The notes under the pieces are model-generated. The model was given only the letters and a program-made list of their open reading frames with translations, ran no database searches and had not been told where the DNA came from. The translations under genes and the position numbers were made by a program. This document shows, piece after piece, positions 34,280 to 43,186 of a DNA stretch of 64,000 nucleotides. The DNA comes from Chryseobacterium mucoviscidosis (lineage in GTDB: Bacteria > Bacteroidota > Bacteroidia > Flavobacteriales > Weeksellaceae): positions 55,800 to 119,799 of the forward strand of contig NZ_MVAG01000084.1 of the NCBI RefSeq assembly GCF_002177115.1, written 5' to 3'. The number at the start of each line of letters is the position of its first letter. Position 1 is the stretch's first letter.

Positions 34280-35752
34280 ATGAATGAAACGATGATTCAG
34301 TATTTCCATTGGTATTCTGAAGGAGACAGCAAGCTGTGGAAAGAAGCAGAACAAAACGCAAAATATTTAGCCGGACTCGGCATTACATCCGTCTGGTTTC
34401 CGCCCGCTTACAAAGGCGCAACAGGAGGTCACTCTATTGGCTACGATGCTTACGATCTCTATGACCTCGGAGAATTTGATCAGAAAGGAACGATTCCCAC
34501 CAAATACGGCACGAAAGAAGATTACCTGAAAGCAATAAAAGCGCTTAAAGAAAACAATATTAAAGTAATTGTAGATATTGTACTTGGACATAAAGGCGGC
34601 GGCGATGAACTGGAAACCTTTAAAGCATTAAAAGTAGATGAAGAAAACAGAGAAAAAATAATCTCGGATGAAATAGAAATACAGTCTTATACCAAATTTA
34701 CCTTTCCCGGAAGAAATAAAAAATTTTCTGAATTTGAATGGAATTTCACCTGTTTCAGCGGCGTGGATTATGCAGAAGGAATGGATTCGCAGATTTTTAA
34801 AATTAAAAACGAATACGGAACCGACTGGGAAGAAATGATCGACGATGAGAAAGGAAATTACGATTATCTGATGTACAATGATGTGGAACACAGAAATCCG
34901 TTCGTGCGCGAAGAACTGAACAACTGGGCAAAATGGTACTTTGATGAAACCGATTTCGACGGCGTGAGACTGGATGCCTTAAAGCATATTTCATTTGATT
35001 TTTATAAAGAATGGCTTACTTTGCTTCGTTCCAATACCGGAAAAAATATTTTTGCGGTCGGCGAATATTGGGCTCCCGGATATCTGAATCTCTTGCAGAA
35101 ATACATAGAAGTTACCGAAGGATGCATGAGTCTGTTCGACAGTTCGCTACAGAATAATTTTCACACCGCTTCCAACGAAGGAAATTCTTACGATTTGCGG
35201 AGAATCTTTGACGAAAGTCTTACTCAGGCAGATCCGCTTCACTCGGTAAGTCTTGTGGATAATCATGACACGCAGCCTTTACAGGATCTTGAAGCTCCAG
35301 TTGAAGAATGGTTCAAACCTTTGGCGTATGCATTGATTCTGCTGAGAAAAGACGGTTATCCGTGTGTGTTTTATCCGGATCTCTACGGAGCGCATTATGT
35401 GGATAAAGATAAGGAAGGCAATGATCAGGAAATATTTTTAAATAAAGTGGATGGCATTGAAGAACTTCTGAAAGCCCGAAAAAACAATGCTTACGGTGAA
35501 CAGAGAGATTATTTTGAGGATGCCAATTGTCTTGGATGGGTTCGTGAAGGTGATGAGGAACATTCCGGATGTGCGGTTGTCTTAAGCAATAAAGACGCGT
35601 ACGAAAAACCTATGGAAATGGGAGAAAGATACATCGGACAAACGTTTTATGATGCTTTGGGAAGATTTGAGGATAAAATTACCATCGATGAAAACGGTTG
35701 GGGAAATTTCCCGGTTCCGGCAGGAAATGTGAGTGTCTGGCTTGCTGAATAA
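34280..35752 (+). CDS. Cytoplasmic alpha-amylase (GH13)
   Basis: This 490-residue protein has no signal peptide, so it acts inside the cell. It has the GH13 motifs in order: VDIVLGHKG, the nucleophile segment DGVRLDALKHI (near residue 230), the acid GEYW (near 262) and VDNHDTQ (near 332). The opening MIQYFHWY and SVWFPPAYKG fit the liquefying-type GH13_5 group. It should cleave alpha-1,4 bonds in maltodextrin or glycogen. It follows dinB with 44 bases between but has no functional link to it. Confidence 0.9.
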   Translation: MNETMIQYFHWYSEGDSKLWKEAEQNAKYLAGLGITSVWFPPAYKGATGGHSIGYDAYDLYDLGEFDQKGTIPTKYGTKEDYLKAIKALKENNIKVIVDIVLGHKGGGDELETFKALKVDEENREKIISDEIEIQSYTKFTFPGRNKKFSEFEWNFTCFSGVDYAEGMDSQIFKIKNEYGTDWEEMIDDEKGNYDYLMYNDVEHRNPFVREELNNWAKWYFDETDFDGVRLDALKHISFDFYKEWLTLLRSNTGKNIFAVGEYWAPGYLNLLQKYIEVTEGCMSLFDSSLQNNFHTASNEGNSYDLRRIFDESLTQADPLHSVSLVDNHDTQPLQDLEAPVEEWFKPLAYALILLRKDGYPCVFYPDLYGAHYVDKDKEGNDQEIFLNKVDGIEELLKARKNNAYGEQRDYFEDANCLGWVREGDEEHSGCAVVLSNKDAYEKPMEMGERYIGQTFYDALGRFEDKITIDENGWGNFPVPAGNVSVWLAE

Positions 35753-35923
35753 TTTGAACACGAATATCACAAATGGCTTTCACAAATGACATGAATACTT
35801 TTGCAAATAGCATAATTTTAAATGAAGCTATCTAAAATTCAATTGTATTATTCATGAAAATATTTTTGACACTTGTGTTTAAAAAATGTAGAAAATTCGT
35901 AGTATTCGTGTTTAAAAATAAAA

Positions 35924-37252
35924 CTAAACTTTTCGGATTTCAAGAATTTCCGGTCGTTCTGAATGATCGGAAATTTTTCCTGTTCTTGCAAATTCCGCCC
36001 ACAATGCGCGAAGTTTTTTTCCGTTTTCCTGAATGTGCTTCCACGGAACATCTTTTAAAAGTTCTGCCGATTTCCATGCTTCCTGATTTTCGAAAATCAA
36101 AGGAAGATCTACACAGTGGGAAGCTCCGATATAATTGTTTTTCAGAACGGACTTAATTTTAAACTGATAAATATTTCCACCACCCGAAGCATAATTTTCA
36201 GCAAAAATCTCTGCCGGTTTTTCATAAATGGATTCCGTTGTTTTACGAACGATTTTGTTGAGAATTTTTTCGTGGAGATAGGTGTAAAGTCCTTCCTGAG
36301 CCGTTTTTACATAAAAAGCAGTTTCGTCATGACTGGAACCGATCAATACATCATATTTTTTCGCATTTTCTTTCCATTTTGGCAGACTTTCTTCTTCCGT
36401 GCATAAAGGAGCAAAACCATATTGCGTACAGAAAGGCATCGCCGTTTTTAAACCATATTTTCTGAATGACGGTAAAAATTTCACGTATTCATCCACCATT
36501 TTCAGGGGATCTTTTTCATCTTTCAGAAAATCGGTCTTCCTGAAAAATTCTAAAGACATTTTACTTCTTTTTATCCTGAAACCAAGCGGTGCGCTGTGGA
36601 TAATTGCCCGCTTAAACAGACCGTCAATTCCTTCAGAAATCATCAGATGTGCAATTGCATCGCCTCCGGAAGACTGCCCGAAAAGGGTAATATTTTCCGG
36701 ATTTCCGCCAAAACTGTGGATATTTTTCTGAATCCACTTCAGAGATTCCATGATATCAAACAAACCTAAATTGGCAGGTCTTTCTTCGTTTCCTCCCAAA
36801 AATCCGAAAAGTCCGAGACGATATGTAATGGAAACAACAATAAGATTCTGCTCTTTCACCCAAACCGAAGGATCGGAAGTGGGCAGATCTCCGCAGCCAA
36901 TTTCATAAGAACCTCCGTGAATCCAGACTACCACAGGAAGTTTTTCATTTGCCTCAAAATTTTCCGGACGGGTAATTGTTAAAAACTGAGGAGATTCATC
37001 GGGTTCGAAATGTTCTACATTCGTTTTCTGGATCAATCTTTCAAGTAACGGACTGATGTGTTGAGGACAGACCGGTGTTTTATCCGGAATTTCGTGAGTC
37101 TGAATATCTTCTACAGGAACGGGCTTTTTATATCTTTCTGATCTCGCGTAACGGATGCTTTTCGCTTTGATCACCCCGTTTGTCTTTATTGCAGAGATTT
37201 TACCGATAGAAGTATGAAAAGTATGAATTCCTGTATTTTGCTGTAGCGTCAT
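35924..37252 (-). CDS. Type B carboxylesterase
   Basis: This 442-residue alpha/beta hydrolase has the oxyanion-hole motif VVVWIHGGSYEIG (about 107-119) and nucleophile Ser194 in LFGQSSGGDA, which are the type B carboxylesterase markers. The remaining triad residues are expected as an acid near SSHDETAFY and a His in the C-terminal third (ASHCVDLP). There is no signal peptide, and the protein is somewhat shorter than typical (about 500). The substrate ester is unknown. It is monocistronic on the minus strand. Confidence 0.85.
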   Translation of the reverse strand: MTLQQNTGIHTFHTSIGKISAIKTNGVIKAKSIRYARSERYKKPVPVEDIQTHEIPDKTPVCPQHISPLLERLIQKTNVEHFEPDESPQFLTITRPENFEANEKLPVVVWIHGGSYEIGCGDLPTSDPSVWVKEQNLIVVSITYRLGLFGFLGGNEERPANLGLFDIMESLKWIQKNIHSFGGNPENITLFGQSSGGDAIAHLMISEGIDGLFKRAIIHSAPLGFRIKRSKMSLEFFRKTDFLKDEKDPLKMVDEYVKFLPSFRKYGLKTAMPFCTQYGFAPLCTEEESLPKWKENAKKYDVLIGSSHDETAFYVKTAQEGLYTYLHEKILNKIVRKTTESIYEKPAEIFAENYASGGGNIYQFKIKSVLKNNYIGASHCVDLPLIFENQEAWKSAELLKDVPWKHIQENGKKLRALWAEFARTGKISDHSERPEILEIRKV

Positions 37253-37404
37253 GATGAAACAAAATTTTTCTGCTTTTTAAATGTAGTAATTTTCTCAATT
37301 TAATGAAACATCAATGTCCCTGTTGTAGACAATTTTTCACAAATAAATTCTTAAAATCACTTAAGTAAGCCATGAAATATTGTTCTGGTTTTTGCTTCAA
37401 CCAA

Positions 37405-38307
37405 TCAGTTTAAAGATTTATATTCACTTGGGGAAACACCTACTTTGCTTTTAAAAAGCCTTGTAAAATGCTGCGGATATTTGAACCCCAGATTGTACGA
37501 AATTTCACTGATGGATTTGGCGGAATCGAAAATCTGGTCTTTTGCCACATCAATCAGTTTATTGTGGATGAATTCCTGAGCGGAAACACCCAGTTCTTTT
37601 TTAATTAAATCTCCAAAATAATTCGCTGAAAGATTAAGCTGTTCTGCAAAGTAATTTACCATAGGAAAGCCTATATTTTTAGGCTTTTCGGAGGTGAGAT
37701 AATCGTTCAGAAGAGTTTCAAATTTTCCGATGACTCCCTGATTGATATGATCTCTGGTGATAAACTGTCGGTCGTAAAACCGCATACAGTAATTCAGGAA
37801 AAGCTCGATATTATTTACAATTAAAGATTTACTGTGTTTATCAATTGTCTGTTCCAGTTCGTGCTTGATATTTTTAAAACATTCAAGAATAATTTCTCTT
37901 TCTTTTTCTGAAAGATGCAGTGCTTCATGAACTTCATAGGAGAAAAAATTATAGTCTTTGATATTTTTTCCGAGGTTGGTTCCTTTTAATAAATCAGGAT
38001 GAAAAATAAGAGCAAAACCGGCTGGCTGAATGTAGGTACCTGCATTAGAAATTCCGTACGTCTGTCCCGGAGCGATAAAAACCAATGTTCCTTCCTGATA
38101 ATCGTAGCTGTGTTTTCCGTACTGCATATCGCCGCACATCACATCTTTTAAAAAGACCGTGTAAAAACCAAATTGTCTCAAATGCTGACAAATAGGATCG
38201 GATTTGGAAAAATCGATTACACTTACCAAAGGATGTAACGTCTCATGGTTCAGCATTTTATTGTATTCTGAAACCGTATTGTAGATTTCAACCTCCTGAT
38301 TTTTCAT
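37405..38307 (-). CDS. AraC-family transcriptional regulator
   Basis: This 300-residue protein has an N-terminal cupin-like sensing domain (YDYQEGTLVFIAPGQTYGI) and a C-terminal double HTH (about 200-300), ending ISYNLGFKYPQHFTRLFKSKVGVSPSEYK, the AraC signature. It is divergent from the alcohol dehydrogenase gene across about 200 bases and is the likely regulator of it. The ligand is unknown. Confidence 0.9.
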   Translation of the reverse strand: MKNQEVEIYNTVSEYNKMLNHETLHPLVSVIDFSKSDPICQHLRQFGFYTVFLKDVMCGDMQYGKHSYDYQEGTLVFIAPGQTYGISNAGTYIQPAGFALIFHPDLLKGTNLGKNIKDYNFFSYEVHEALHLSEKEREIILECFKNIKHELEQTIDKHSKSLIVNNIELFLNYCMRFYDRQFITRDHINQGVIGKFETLLNDYLTSEKPKNIGFPMVNYFAEQLNLSANYFGDLIKKELGVSAQEFIHNKLIDVAKDQIFDSAKSISEISYNLGFKYPQHFTRLFKSKVGVSPSEYKSLN

Positions 38308-38504
38308 GAAGTAAATTTTAATTGCTTTTCAAAATTACCACTTTTAATCCTACGTTTTATTTCGTCTGTAAAATTGGTACATCTTTCCGTAATTTATATA
38401 AGATGATTTGTTCTAAAAGGTTCGAATTTTGCAGCTAAGAAAATAACGAATTTCCTATTCTGAATCAAAGAATAAACTAATCAAAATAATTAATACTAAA
38501 CAAA

Positions 38505-39560
38505 ATGAGTACATTCACAGTAAAAGCTTACGGAGCAGAATCCAAGACTGCCGATTTACAGGAATTAAATATTGCAAGAAGAGAAGTAACGGCAAAAGAC
38601 GTAGAAATTGAAATTCTATACTGCGGCGTTTGTCACTCCGATCTTCACACCGCAAGAAACGACTGGGGCGGATCAATGTATCCTGTGGTTCCGGGACATG
38701 AAATTGTAGGGAGAATTACAAATGTAGGAAATGAAGTTTCTAAATTTAAGGTCGGAGATCTTGCGGCAGTCGGCTGTATGGTAGATTCTTGCGGCGAGTG
38801 CGAAAGCTGCAAACACGATCTTGAGCAATATTGCCAGAATGGTTTCACAGGAACTTACAACGGACCGGACAAACATTTGGGAGGTCATACTTTCGGCGGA
38901 TATTCTCAGAAAGTAGTTGTAGATGAACATTTCGTATTAAGTGTTCCTGAAAATTTAGATTTAGCGGCTGTTGCTCCTCTTCTTTGCGCAGGAATTACAA
39001 CATGGTCTCCGTTAAGACACTGGAATGTAGGTCCTGATTCTAAAGTTGCTGTTGTAGGTTTGGGAGGTTTGGGACACATGGCGATTAAACTGGCAAAAGG
39101 TTTGGGTGCTGAAGTAACATTATTCTCGCGAACTCCGGGAAAAACGGAAGATGCTAAAAAACTGGGAGCAGATCATGTGGTGATTTCTACGGAGCAGGAT
39201 CAGATGGATGCTGTAAAAGGGAAATTTGATGTGATTATTGATACTGTTCCTTATGAACACGACATTAATCCTTACATGCAGACTGTTGCTTTAAACGGAA
39301 CTCTGGTTATGGTAGGATTTGTAGGAGAATTCGAAAATGAAGCTCCAAGTACAAGACCGCTTATTTTCCAGCGTCGTTCGGTTGCCGGATCTTTAATCGG
39401 AGGAATTGCCGAAACTCAGGAACTTTTGGATTTCTGCGGAAAACATAATATTGTATCGGATATTGAATTAATCAAAATGCAGGATATTAATGAAGCGTAT
39501 GACAGAATGCTGAAAAGCGACGTGAAATACCGTTTCGTAATTGATATGCAATCTTTGTAA
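38505..39560 (+). CDS. Zinc-type NAD(P)-dependent alcohol dehydrogenase (YahK/CAD-like)
   Basis: This 351-residue medium-chain dehydrogenase has catalytic zinc ligands in CGVCHSD and GHEIVG and a structural zinc site in GCMVDSCGECESC with a later Cys (HDLEQYCQNG). The cofactor loop is VGLGGLGHMA. The GTYNG and GGHTFGGYSQ segments fit the cinnamyl-alcohol or aldehyde reductase branch. It would reduce aldehydes using NADPH. It is controlled presumably by the divergent AraC protein and closed by a UUCG-loop terminator. Confidence 0.9.
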   Translation: MSTFTVKAYGAESKTADLQELNIARREVTAKDVEIEILYCGVCHSDLHTARNDWGGSMYPVVPGHEIVGRITNVGNEVSKFKVGDLAAVGCMVDSCGECESCKHDLEQYCQNGFTGTYNGPDKHLGGHTFGGYSQKVVVDEHFVLSVPENLDLAAVAPLLCAGITTWSPLRHWNVGPDSKVAVVGLGGLGHMAIKLAKGLGAEVTLFSRTPGKTEDAKKLGADHVVISTEQDQMDAVKGKFDVIIDTVPYEHDINPYMQTVALNGTLVMVGFVGEFENEAPSTRPLIFQRRSVAGSLIGGIAETQELLDFCGKHNIVSDIELIKMQDINEAYDRMLKSDVKYRFVIDMQSL

Positions 39561-39581
39561 TTCTTTGTATATTGTTAACTG

Positions 39582-39607
39582 AGGCTCTCTTCGGAGGGCT
39601 TTTTTTG
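39582..39607 (+). terminator. Rho-independent terminator with TTCG loop
   Basis: A stem of about eight pairs (GGCTCTC with GAGGGCT, including wobbles) closes on TTCG and is followed by seven T, 22 bases after the dehydrogenase stop. Confidence 0.7.
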
Positions 39608-39621
39608 TTGGCGGTTGGTGG

Positions 39622-39656
39622 TTTATGGTTTATGGTTTATGGTTTATGGTTTATGG
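39622..39656. repeat. Microsatellite (TTTATGG)x5
   Basis: Five exact tandem copies of TTTATGG lie between the dehydrogenase terminator and the convergent HxlR gene. It is expected to vary in copy number; it lies outside genes, just after both gene ends. Confidence 0.95.
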
Positions 39657-39700
39657 AAATTAAGCTTTCTGATGGTTAAATTTTTCTGATGGTTAATTTT

Positions 39701-40084
39701 TTACAATGCTACCTTTCTTAAATGGTCATATTTTCCTTCCATATGTTTAAATGCCCATTCTGCCATGGAACTGATAACCGGAATTAAACCTTTTCCTGCC
39801 TCACTCAGTTCATAAGTAACATGGGGCGGAACAACCGGCTTTGCAGTTCTGATGATCAGTCCGTCATTTTCTAATTGCTTTAAATGCTGAATCAGCATCT
39901 TTTCGGTTACCGCAGGAATGGCGCGTTTCAGTTCGCTGTACCTTTTGTCTCCGTTGGAAAGATGATATAAAATAATCGGTTTCCAGAATCCGCCGATTTT
40001 TTCCATGACATACGTTACGGGACAGGAATCCAGTGCGTATTTTTTATTCTGCTGAATGGTGGATGTTTCTTTTATGGCTATCAT
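39701..40084 (-). CDS. HxlR-family transcriptional regulator
   Basis: This 127-residue protein is a complete HxlR winged helix. The conserved Cys is in SCPVTYVMEKIGGFWKPIIL (Cys21), and the recognition helix region is LIQHLKQLENDGLI followed by the PPHVTYEL wing. HxlR proteins often sense electrophiles or oxidants through that cysteine. It is divergent from the NmrA-like gene, with a direct repeat in the shared region that overlaps the NmrA promoter, so it is the likely repressor of that gene. Confidence 0.9.
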   Translation of the reverse strand: MIAIKETSTIQQNKKYALDSCPVTYVMEKIGGFWKPIILYHLSNGDKRYSELKRAIPAVTEKMLIQHLKQLENDGLIIRTAKPVVPPHVTYELSEAGKGLIPVISSMAEWAFKHMEGKYDHLRKVAL

Positions 40085-40103
40085 AATGAATACATACTTT
40101 AGG

Positions 40104-40142
40104 GTAAGTACTTGTATAAAAGTAAGTACAAATATACCTTTG
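40104..40142 (+). promoter_or_regulatory. NmrA promoter with HxlR-type operator repeats
   Basis: TTG at 40112-40114 and TACCTTTG at 40135-40142, 20 bases apart, form a consensus promoter. Two copies of GTAAGTAC (40104-40111 and 40122-40129) flank the TTG, spaced 18 bases start to start, i.e. on nearly the same DNA face. A dimeric repressor bound there would block the promoter. Confidence 0.65.
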
Positions 40143-40186
40143 TATCAGGAAATAAAAAAATAATTATCAACAAAAAAATAAAAATT

Positions 40187-41071
40187 ATGAAAATCATCAT
40201 CACCGGTTCATTGGGAAATGTAGCAAAACCTCTTGCAGAGCAATTAATTTCAGAAGGACATGACATCACCGTAATCAGCAGCAGCGAATCTAAAAAAAGT
40301 GAAATTGAAAATCTGGGAGCCAAAGCCGCTATCGGTTCTATTACAGACCTCAACTTTTTAGTTGAAACTTTTAAAGGAAATGATGCCGCGTTTCTGATGA
40401 CTCCACCCAATATGGGATTTGAAAATCTTGTTGAAAATACGACGAACGCCGGAAAAAAATATGCTGAAGCCGTTCAACAAACCGGAGTTAAAAGAATCGT
40501 AATGCTGAGCAGCATCGGAGCAGAATCTCCTGTGGAAAACGGACCAATAAAAGGTCTTCATGCTATTGAGAAATTCTATAATGAACTGGAAAATACATCC
40601 GTCACTTTTTTAAGAGCAGGATATTTCTACATCAACTTCTTTAATGATATTCCGCTGATTAAAAACGCAGGAATTCTTGGCGCGAATTATCCGGATCACA
40701 CGGAAGTTCCATTGGTTCATCCCAGAGATATTGCAAAAGCTGCTGCTGAAGAACTGTTAAAAAATTCTGAAGGCAAACATGTAAAATATATTGTAAGCGA
40801 TGTTCGCAAAGCTCAGGATTTTGCAAATATTTTCGGAAATGCCATCGGAAAACCGGAACTTCCTTGGATAGAATTTAAAGATGAAGATTCTTTACACGGA
40901 ATGCTTCAGGCAGGAGTTCCACAGGAAATGGCAGAATTGTATACGGAAATGGGAAGAGGAATCCGTACCGGAATTGTTCAGAAGGATTTTATTGAACATG
41001 GTTCTATTGTTGATGGCGAAATTAAACTGGAGGAGTTTGCGAAAGAGTTTGCGGATAAATTTAATGCTTAA
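40187..41071 (+). CDS. NmrA-like NAD(P)H-binding protein (QorB/azoreductase type)
   Basis: The ATG at 40187 is chosen because it starts the Rossmann fold (KIIITGSLGNVAKPLAEQLI) and lies after the promoter; a frame open upstream to about 40112 would precede transcription. The 294-residue product matches atypical SDR proteins of the NmrA family (GAKAAIGSITD, FLMTPPN, MLSSIGAES). Such proteins are NAD(P)H-dependent reductases or redox sensors. It pairs with the divergent HxlR gene, a common arrangement. Confidence 0.85.
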   Translation: MKIIITGSLGNVAKPLAEQLISEGHDITVISSSESKKSEIENLGAKAAIGSITDLNFLVETFKGNDAAFLMTPPNMGFENLVENTTNAGKKYAEAVQQTGVKRIVMLSSIGAESPVENGPIKGLHAIEKFYNELENTSVTFLRAGYFYINFFNDIPLIKNAGILGANYPDHTEVPLVHPRDIAKAAAEELLKNSEGKHVKYIVSDVRKAQDFANIFGNAIGKPELPWIEFKDEDSLHGMLQAGVPQEMAELYTEMGRGIRTGIVQKDFIEHGSIVDGEIKLEEFAKEFADKFNA

Positions 41072-41121
41072 TGTTATTTTATAACTTTTTCTTTATTGAT
41101 TGTCCGTTTATTAACCTAAAG

Positions 41122-41196
41122 CTTCGACAGGCTCAGCTTGACATCTCTAAAAATCAAGCGTTTAGTATTAGAGGTGTCACACTGAGCTTGTCGAAG
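41122..41196. repeat. Inverted repeat with CTTCGACA ends
   Basis: CTTCGACAGGCTCAGCTTGA (41122-41141, stem extending to 41149) pairs with the arm ending GAGCTTGTCGAAG at 41196 over about 30 positions with few mismatches. This GCTTCGAC...GTCGAAG palindrome type is widespread in Flavobacteriia intergenic DNA. Confidence 0.75.
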
Positions 41197-41339
41197 TGCC
41201 TGTTATAAATAATTGATTTTCATATCAGTGCAAAGTAATAGGTTGTTTAACGGATATTCAAATTTTCTTTTGTCTTGAAACAAAAGAAACAAAAATTCAA
41301 GACTCGGAAACTTCCGCTAAACATTAAAATTTAATCCTA

Positions 41340-41416
41340 AAATTCCCAAAACTTGCGCGAATTAAAGATTTGCCTTTTGATTTAACATTTGTCTCGCGCA
41401 TCAAACAGTGGGAATT
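41340..41416. repeat. Hairpin repeat with GCGCGA arms
   Basis: AAATTCCCAAAACTTGCGCGA (41340-41360) pairs imperfectly with TCGCGCATCAAACAGTGGGAATTT (41393-41416) around an AT-rich loop. It is one of three palindromes in the 41072-41563 gap. Confidence 0.55.
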
Positions 41417-41486
41417 TCTTAATGGACTAAATTTAAATTTTCTTAACGCTCCATTTTCCTATGTCATTTAATCATTACATTCAAAT

Positions 41487-41519
41487 CAGTTTCGGCGAGC
41501 CTTTGGCTCGCCGAAACTG
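41487..41519. repeat. 15-bp perfect hairpin ending in CTGTTAGC
   Basis: CAGTTTCGGCGAGCC (41487-41501) pairs perfectly with GGCTCGCCGAAACTG (41505-41519) around TTT and is followed by TTAGC. There is no T-run, so it is not a standard terminator. The GTTAGC end recalls the attC-like element at 205-345. Confidence 0.65.
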
Positions 41520-41563
41520 TTAGCAATGAGTTATTTAAACTAAACCTTTACCTCAACCTTGAT

Positions 41564-42847
41564 TTATTCCTTTTCTTTCAAAATCCCTTTCAGAACCTTC
41601 AGTTTTCCGTCAATCGGCTGATCGATTTTCAACCCTAAAATATCTGCAACTAAAGGATAAACGTTGATATTCTGAAATTCATCGATCACCATACTATTTT
41701 TGAATTCCGGTCCCCACGCAAAGAATGTGGCTTTCATTTCAGGAACTATCTGCGGATTATAGCCGTGCTTTCCAACCGATGATTTTTTTCCTTTTTCCAA
41801 AAATATTTTGGGAGCATTGGGAATAAATAAAATCTGTCCGATTCTTTTATACTGGTCATCTTTTGCTGAGAAATGAAGATATTTGGGAAGCTTTTTATCC
41901 AGATAGACTTCATAATCTTCTGTTTTGTTAGCTTTTAATTCTTTATAAACCCTTTTAACCTCATCTGGATTTTTAACGTAAACCCTCAATAAAGTCTGCG
42001 AATTGTAAAAATCAAATCTTTCTTTATTAAAAAGCATTGCGGGAATTTCTAACGGACTTCCTCCATCCACTTTTATCATTCCGTGATCTGAAACAAAGAC
42101 GAAGTTTACATTTTGTAAGCCTAAATCATGAACTTTCTGAACCAGTTCGCCAATAGCTCCATCCACCAGATGAACAGCATCTTCCGCCTCTCTGGAATCC
42201 GGACCGAAATGATGTCCGCTTGCATCAACTTCAGGAAAATACAATGAAATGAAATGTGGTCTTTTTTCCATTGGCAGCTTTAGCCATTCGATTACTTTGT
42301 CCACTTTTTCAGATGGTGAGAATTTTTCGTGGTAATGATAATAATAAGTAGGTCTGTTTCCTCCTGCATTACTTGCAGAACCTACCCACATTAACGAAGC
42401 GGAAAGCATTCCCTGTTTTTCAGCCAGTCCCCAAAGCGGCGTTCCGCCGTACCAGTTTCCGTCTTCAGCATTTTTTTTATCGCTCATGGCGTAACTTTCC
42501 TTCTTTTGATAATCGTAGAAATAATTATCGATGAGTCCGTGATGAGAAGGATACAATCCGGTAATCAATGTCCAGTGATTGGGAAATGTAATGCTTGGAT
42601 AACTAGGAATCATCGCTTTTGCCTGAACTCCTTCATTGGAATATTTCAACAGATTTTCTGCGTTGTATTTTTTAGCATAATCATAACGGAATCCATCGGT
42701 AGAAATCATGATGACATAAGGTTTTGTCTGAGCTTCAGCCGTATTGTAACGATCAGGAACTACAACTTCTTCTGTATCAACATTATCTTTTTGGGCAAAA
42801 ACTGTCAGTGAAAAAATTAACAGTAAGAATTGAAGGCTTTTCTTCAT
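41564..42847 (-). CDS. Ectonucleotide pyrophosphatase/phosphodiesterase (NPP) family protein
   Basis: This 427-residue protein has a signal peptide (KKSLQFLLLIFSLTVFAQ), so it is periplasmic or surface. It has the alkaline-phosphatase-superfamily site: Asp51 in MISTDGFR, nucleophile Thr87 in SITFPNHW, metal ligands in YFPEVDASGHHFGP, FVSDHGM and VGKHGYNP. NPP enzymes cleave nucleotide or lipid phosphodiesters. The length is right for a bacterial NPP. Substrate unknown. Confidence 0.9.
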   Translation of the reverse strand: MKKSLQFLLLIFSLTVFAQKDNVDTEEVVVPDRYNTAEAQTKPYVIMISTDGFRYDYAKKYNAENLLKYSNEGVQAKAMIPSYPSITFPNHWTLITGLYPSHHGLIDNYFYDYQKKESYAMSDKKNAEDGNWYGGTPLWGLAEKQGMLSASLMWVGSASNAGGNRPTYYYHYHEKFSPSEKVDKVIEWLKLPMEKRPHFISLYFPEVDASGHHFGPDSREAEDAVHLVDGAIGELVQKVHDLGLQNVNFVFVSDHGMIKVDGGSPLEIPAMLFNKERFDFYNSQTLLRVYVKNPDEVKRVYKELKANKTEDYEVYLDKKLPKYLHFSAKDDQYKRIGQILFIPNAPKIFLEKGKKSSVGKHGYNPQIVPEMKATFFAWGPEFKNSMVIDEFQNINVYPLVADILGLKIDQPIDGKLKVLKGILKEKE

Positions 42848-42954
42848 GATTTATATTTTCTGCAAAATTAGGGTCTAGAATCCTGAAAGAAAAGATTCTT
42901 CGGTTAAAAAAAGATTAAAAGCATTTTTTAGAATGAGTGTAAATAAAGAATATT

Positions 42955-42962
42955 TATATTTG
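42955..42962 (+). promoter_or_regulatory. TATATTTG promoter element for the small gene
   Basis: An exact TAnnTTTG match ends 16 bases before the TTG at 42979. The transcript would start near 42969. Confidence 0.5.
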
Positions 42963-42978
42963 GTTAAAATATAAAATA

Positions 42979-43158
42979 TTGGAATTTTTACTTGATCTTT
43001 TAGGAAATTTTGTTCGCTGGATATTTATTTACCACTGCGATTCTGAAAGAATGAACGAGAAATACAGTTCCCATCCTAAATCTGAGGGATTAAAAAATAC
43101 TTTAGCAGGAATTATATTAGTCGTTTTTGTCACAATTATCATTTTATATCTTTCATAA
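42979..43158 (+). CDS. Small membrane protein, 59 residues, TTG start
   Basis: The frame starting at TTG 42979 encodes a hydrophobic N-terminus (EFLLDLLGNFVRWIFIYH), a polar loop (CDSERMNEKYSSHPKSEG) and a C-terminal membrane helix (LAGIILVVFVTIIILYLS). A consensus -7 element sits just upstream, which is the reason for accepting the weak start codon. The family is unknown. It converges on the DOMON-like gene across a hairpin. Confidence 0.55.
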   Translation: MEFLLDLLGNFVRWIFIYHCDSERMNEKYSSHPKSEGLKNTLAGIILVVFVTIIILYLS

Positions 43159-43162
43159 AAAA

Positions 43163-43182
43163 AGACCACCTTTCAGTGGTCT
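43163..43182 (-). terminator. Rho-independent terminator
   Basis: AGACCAC and GTGGTCT form a 7-bp stem with loop CTTTCA. The A7 run on its left is a T7 tract on the minus strand, so it mainly ends the 46206-43187 operon. Confidence 0.8.
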
Positions 43183-43186
43183 CCGT

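Noticed and set aside
35854..36731. Plus-strand open frames over the carboxylesterase gene
   Set aside because: Antisense to a well-supported esterase with intact motifs.
41487..41519. Terminator for the NPP or NmrA gene
   Set aside because: The stem is strong but there is no T-tract on either strand and it is upstream of no gene end within 40 bases on the minus strand except the NPP stop; kept as a repeat.
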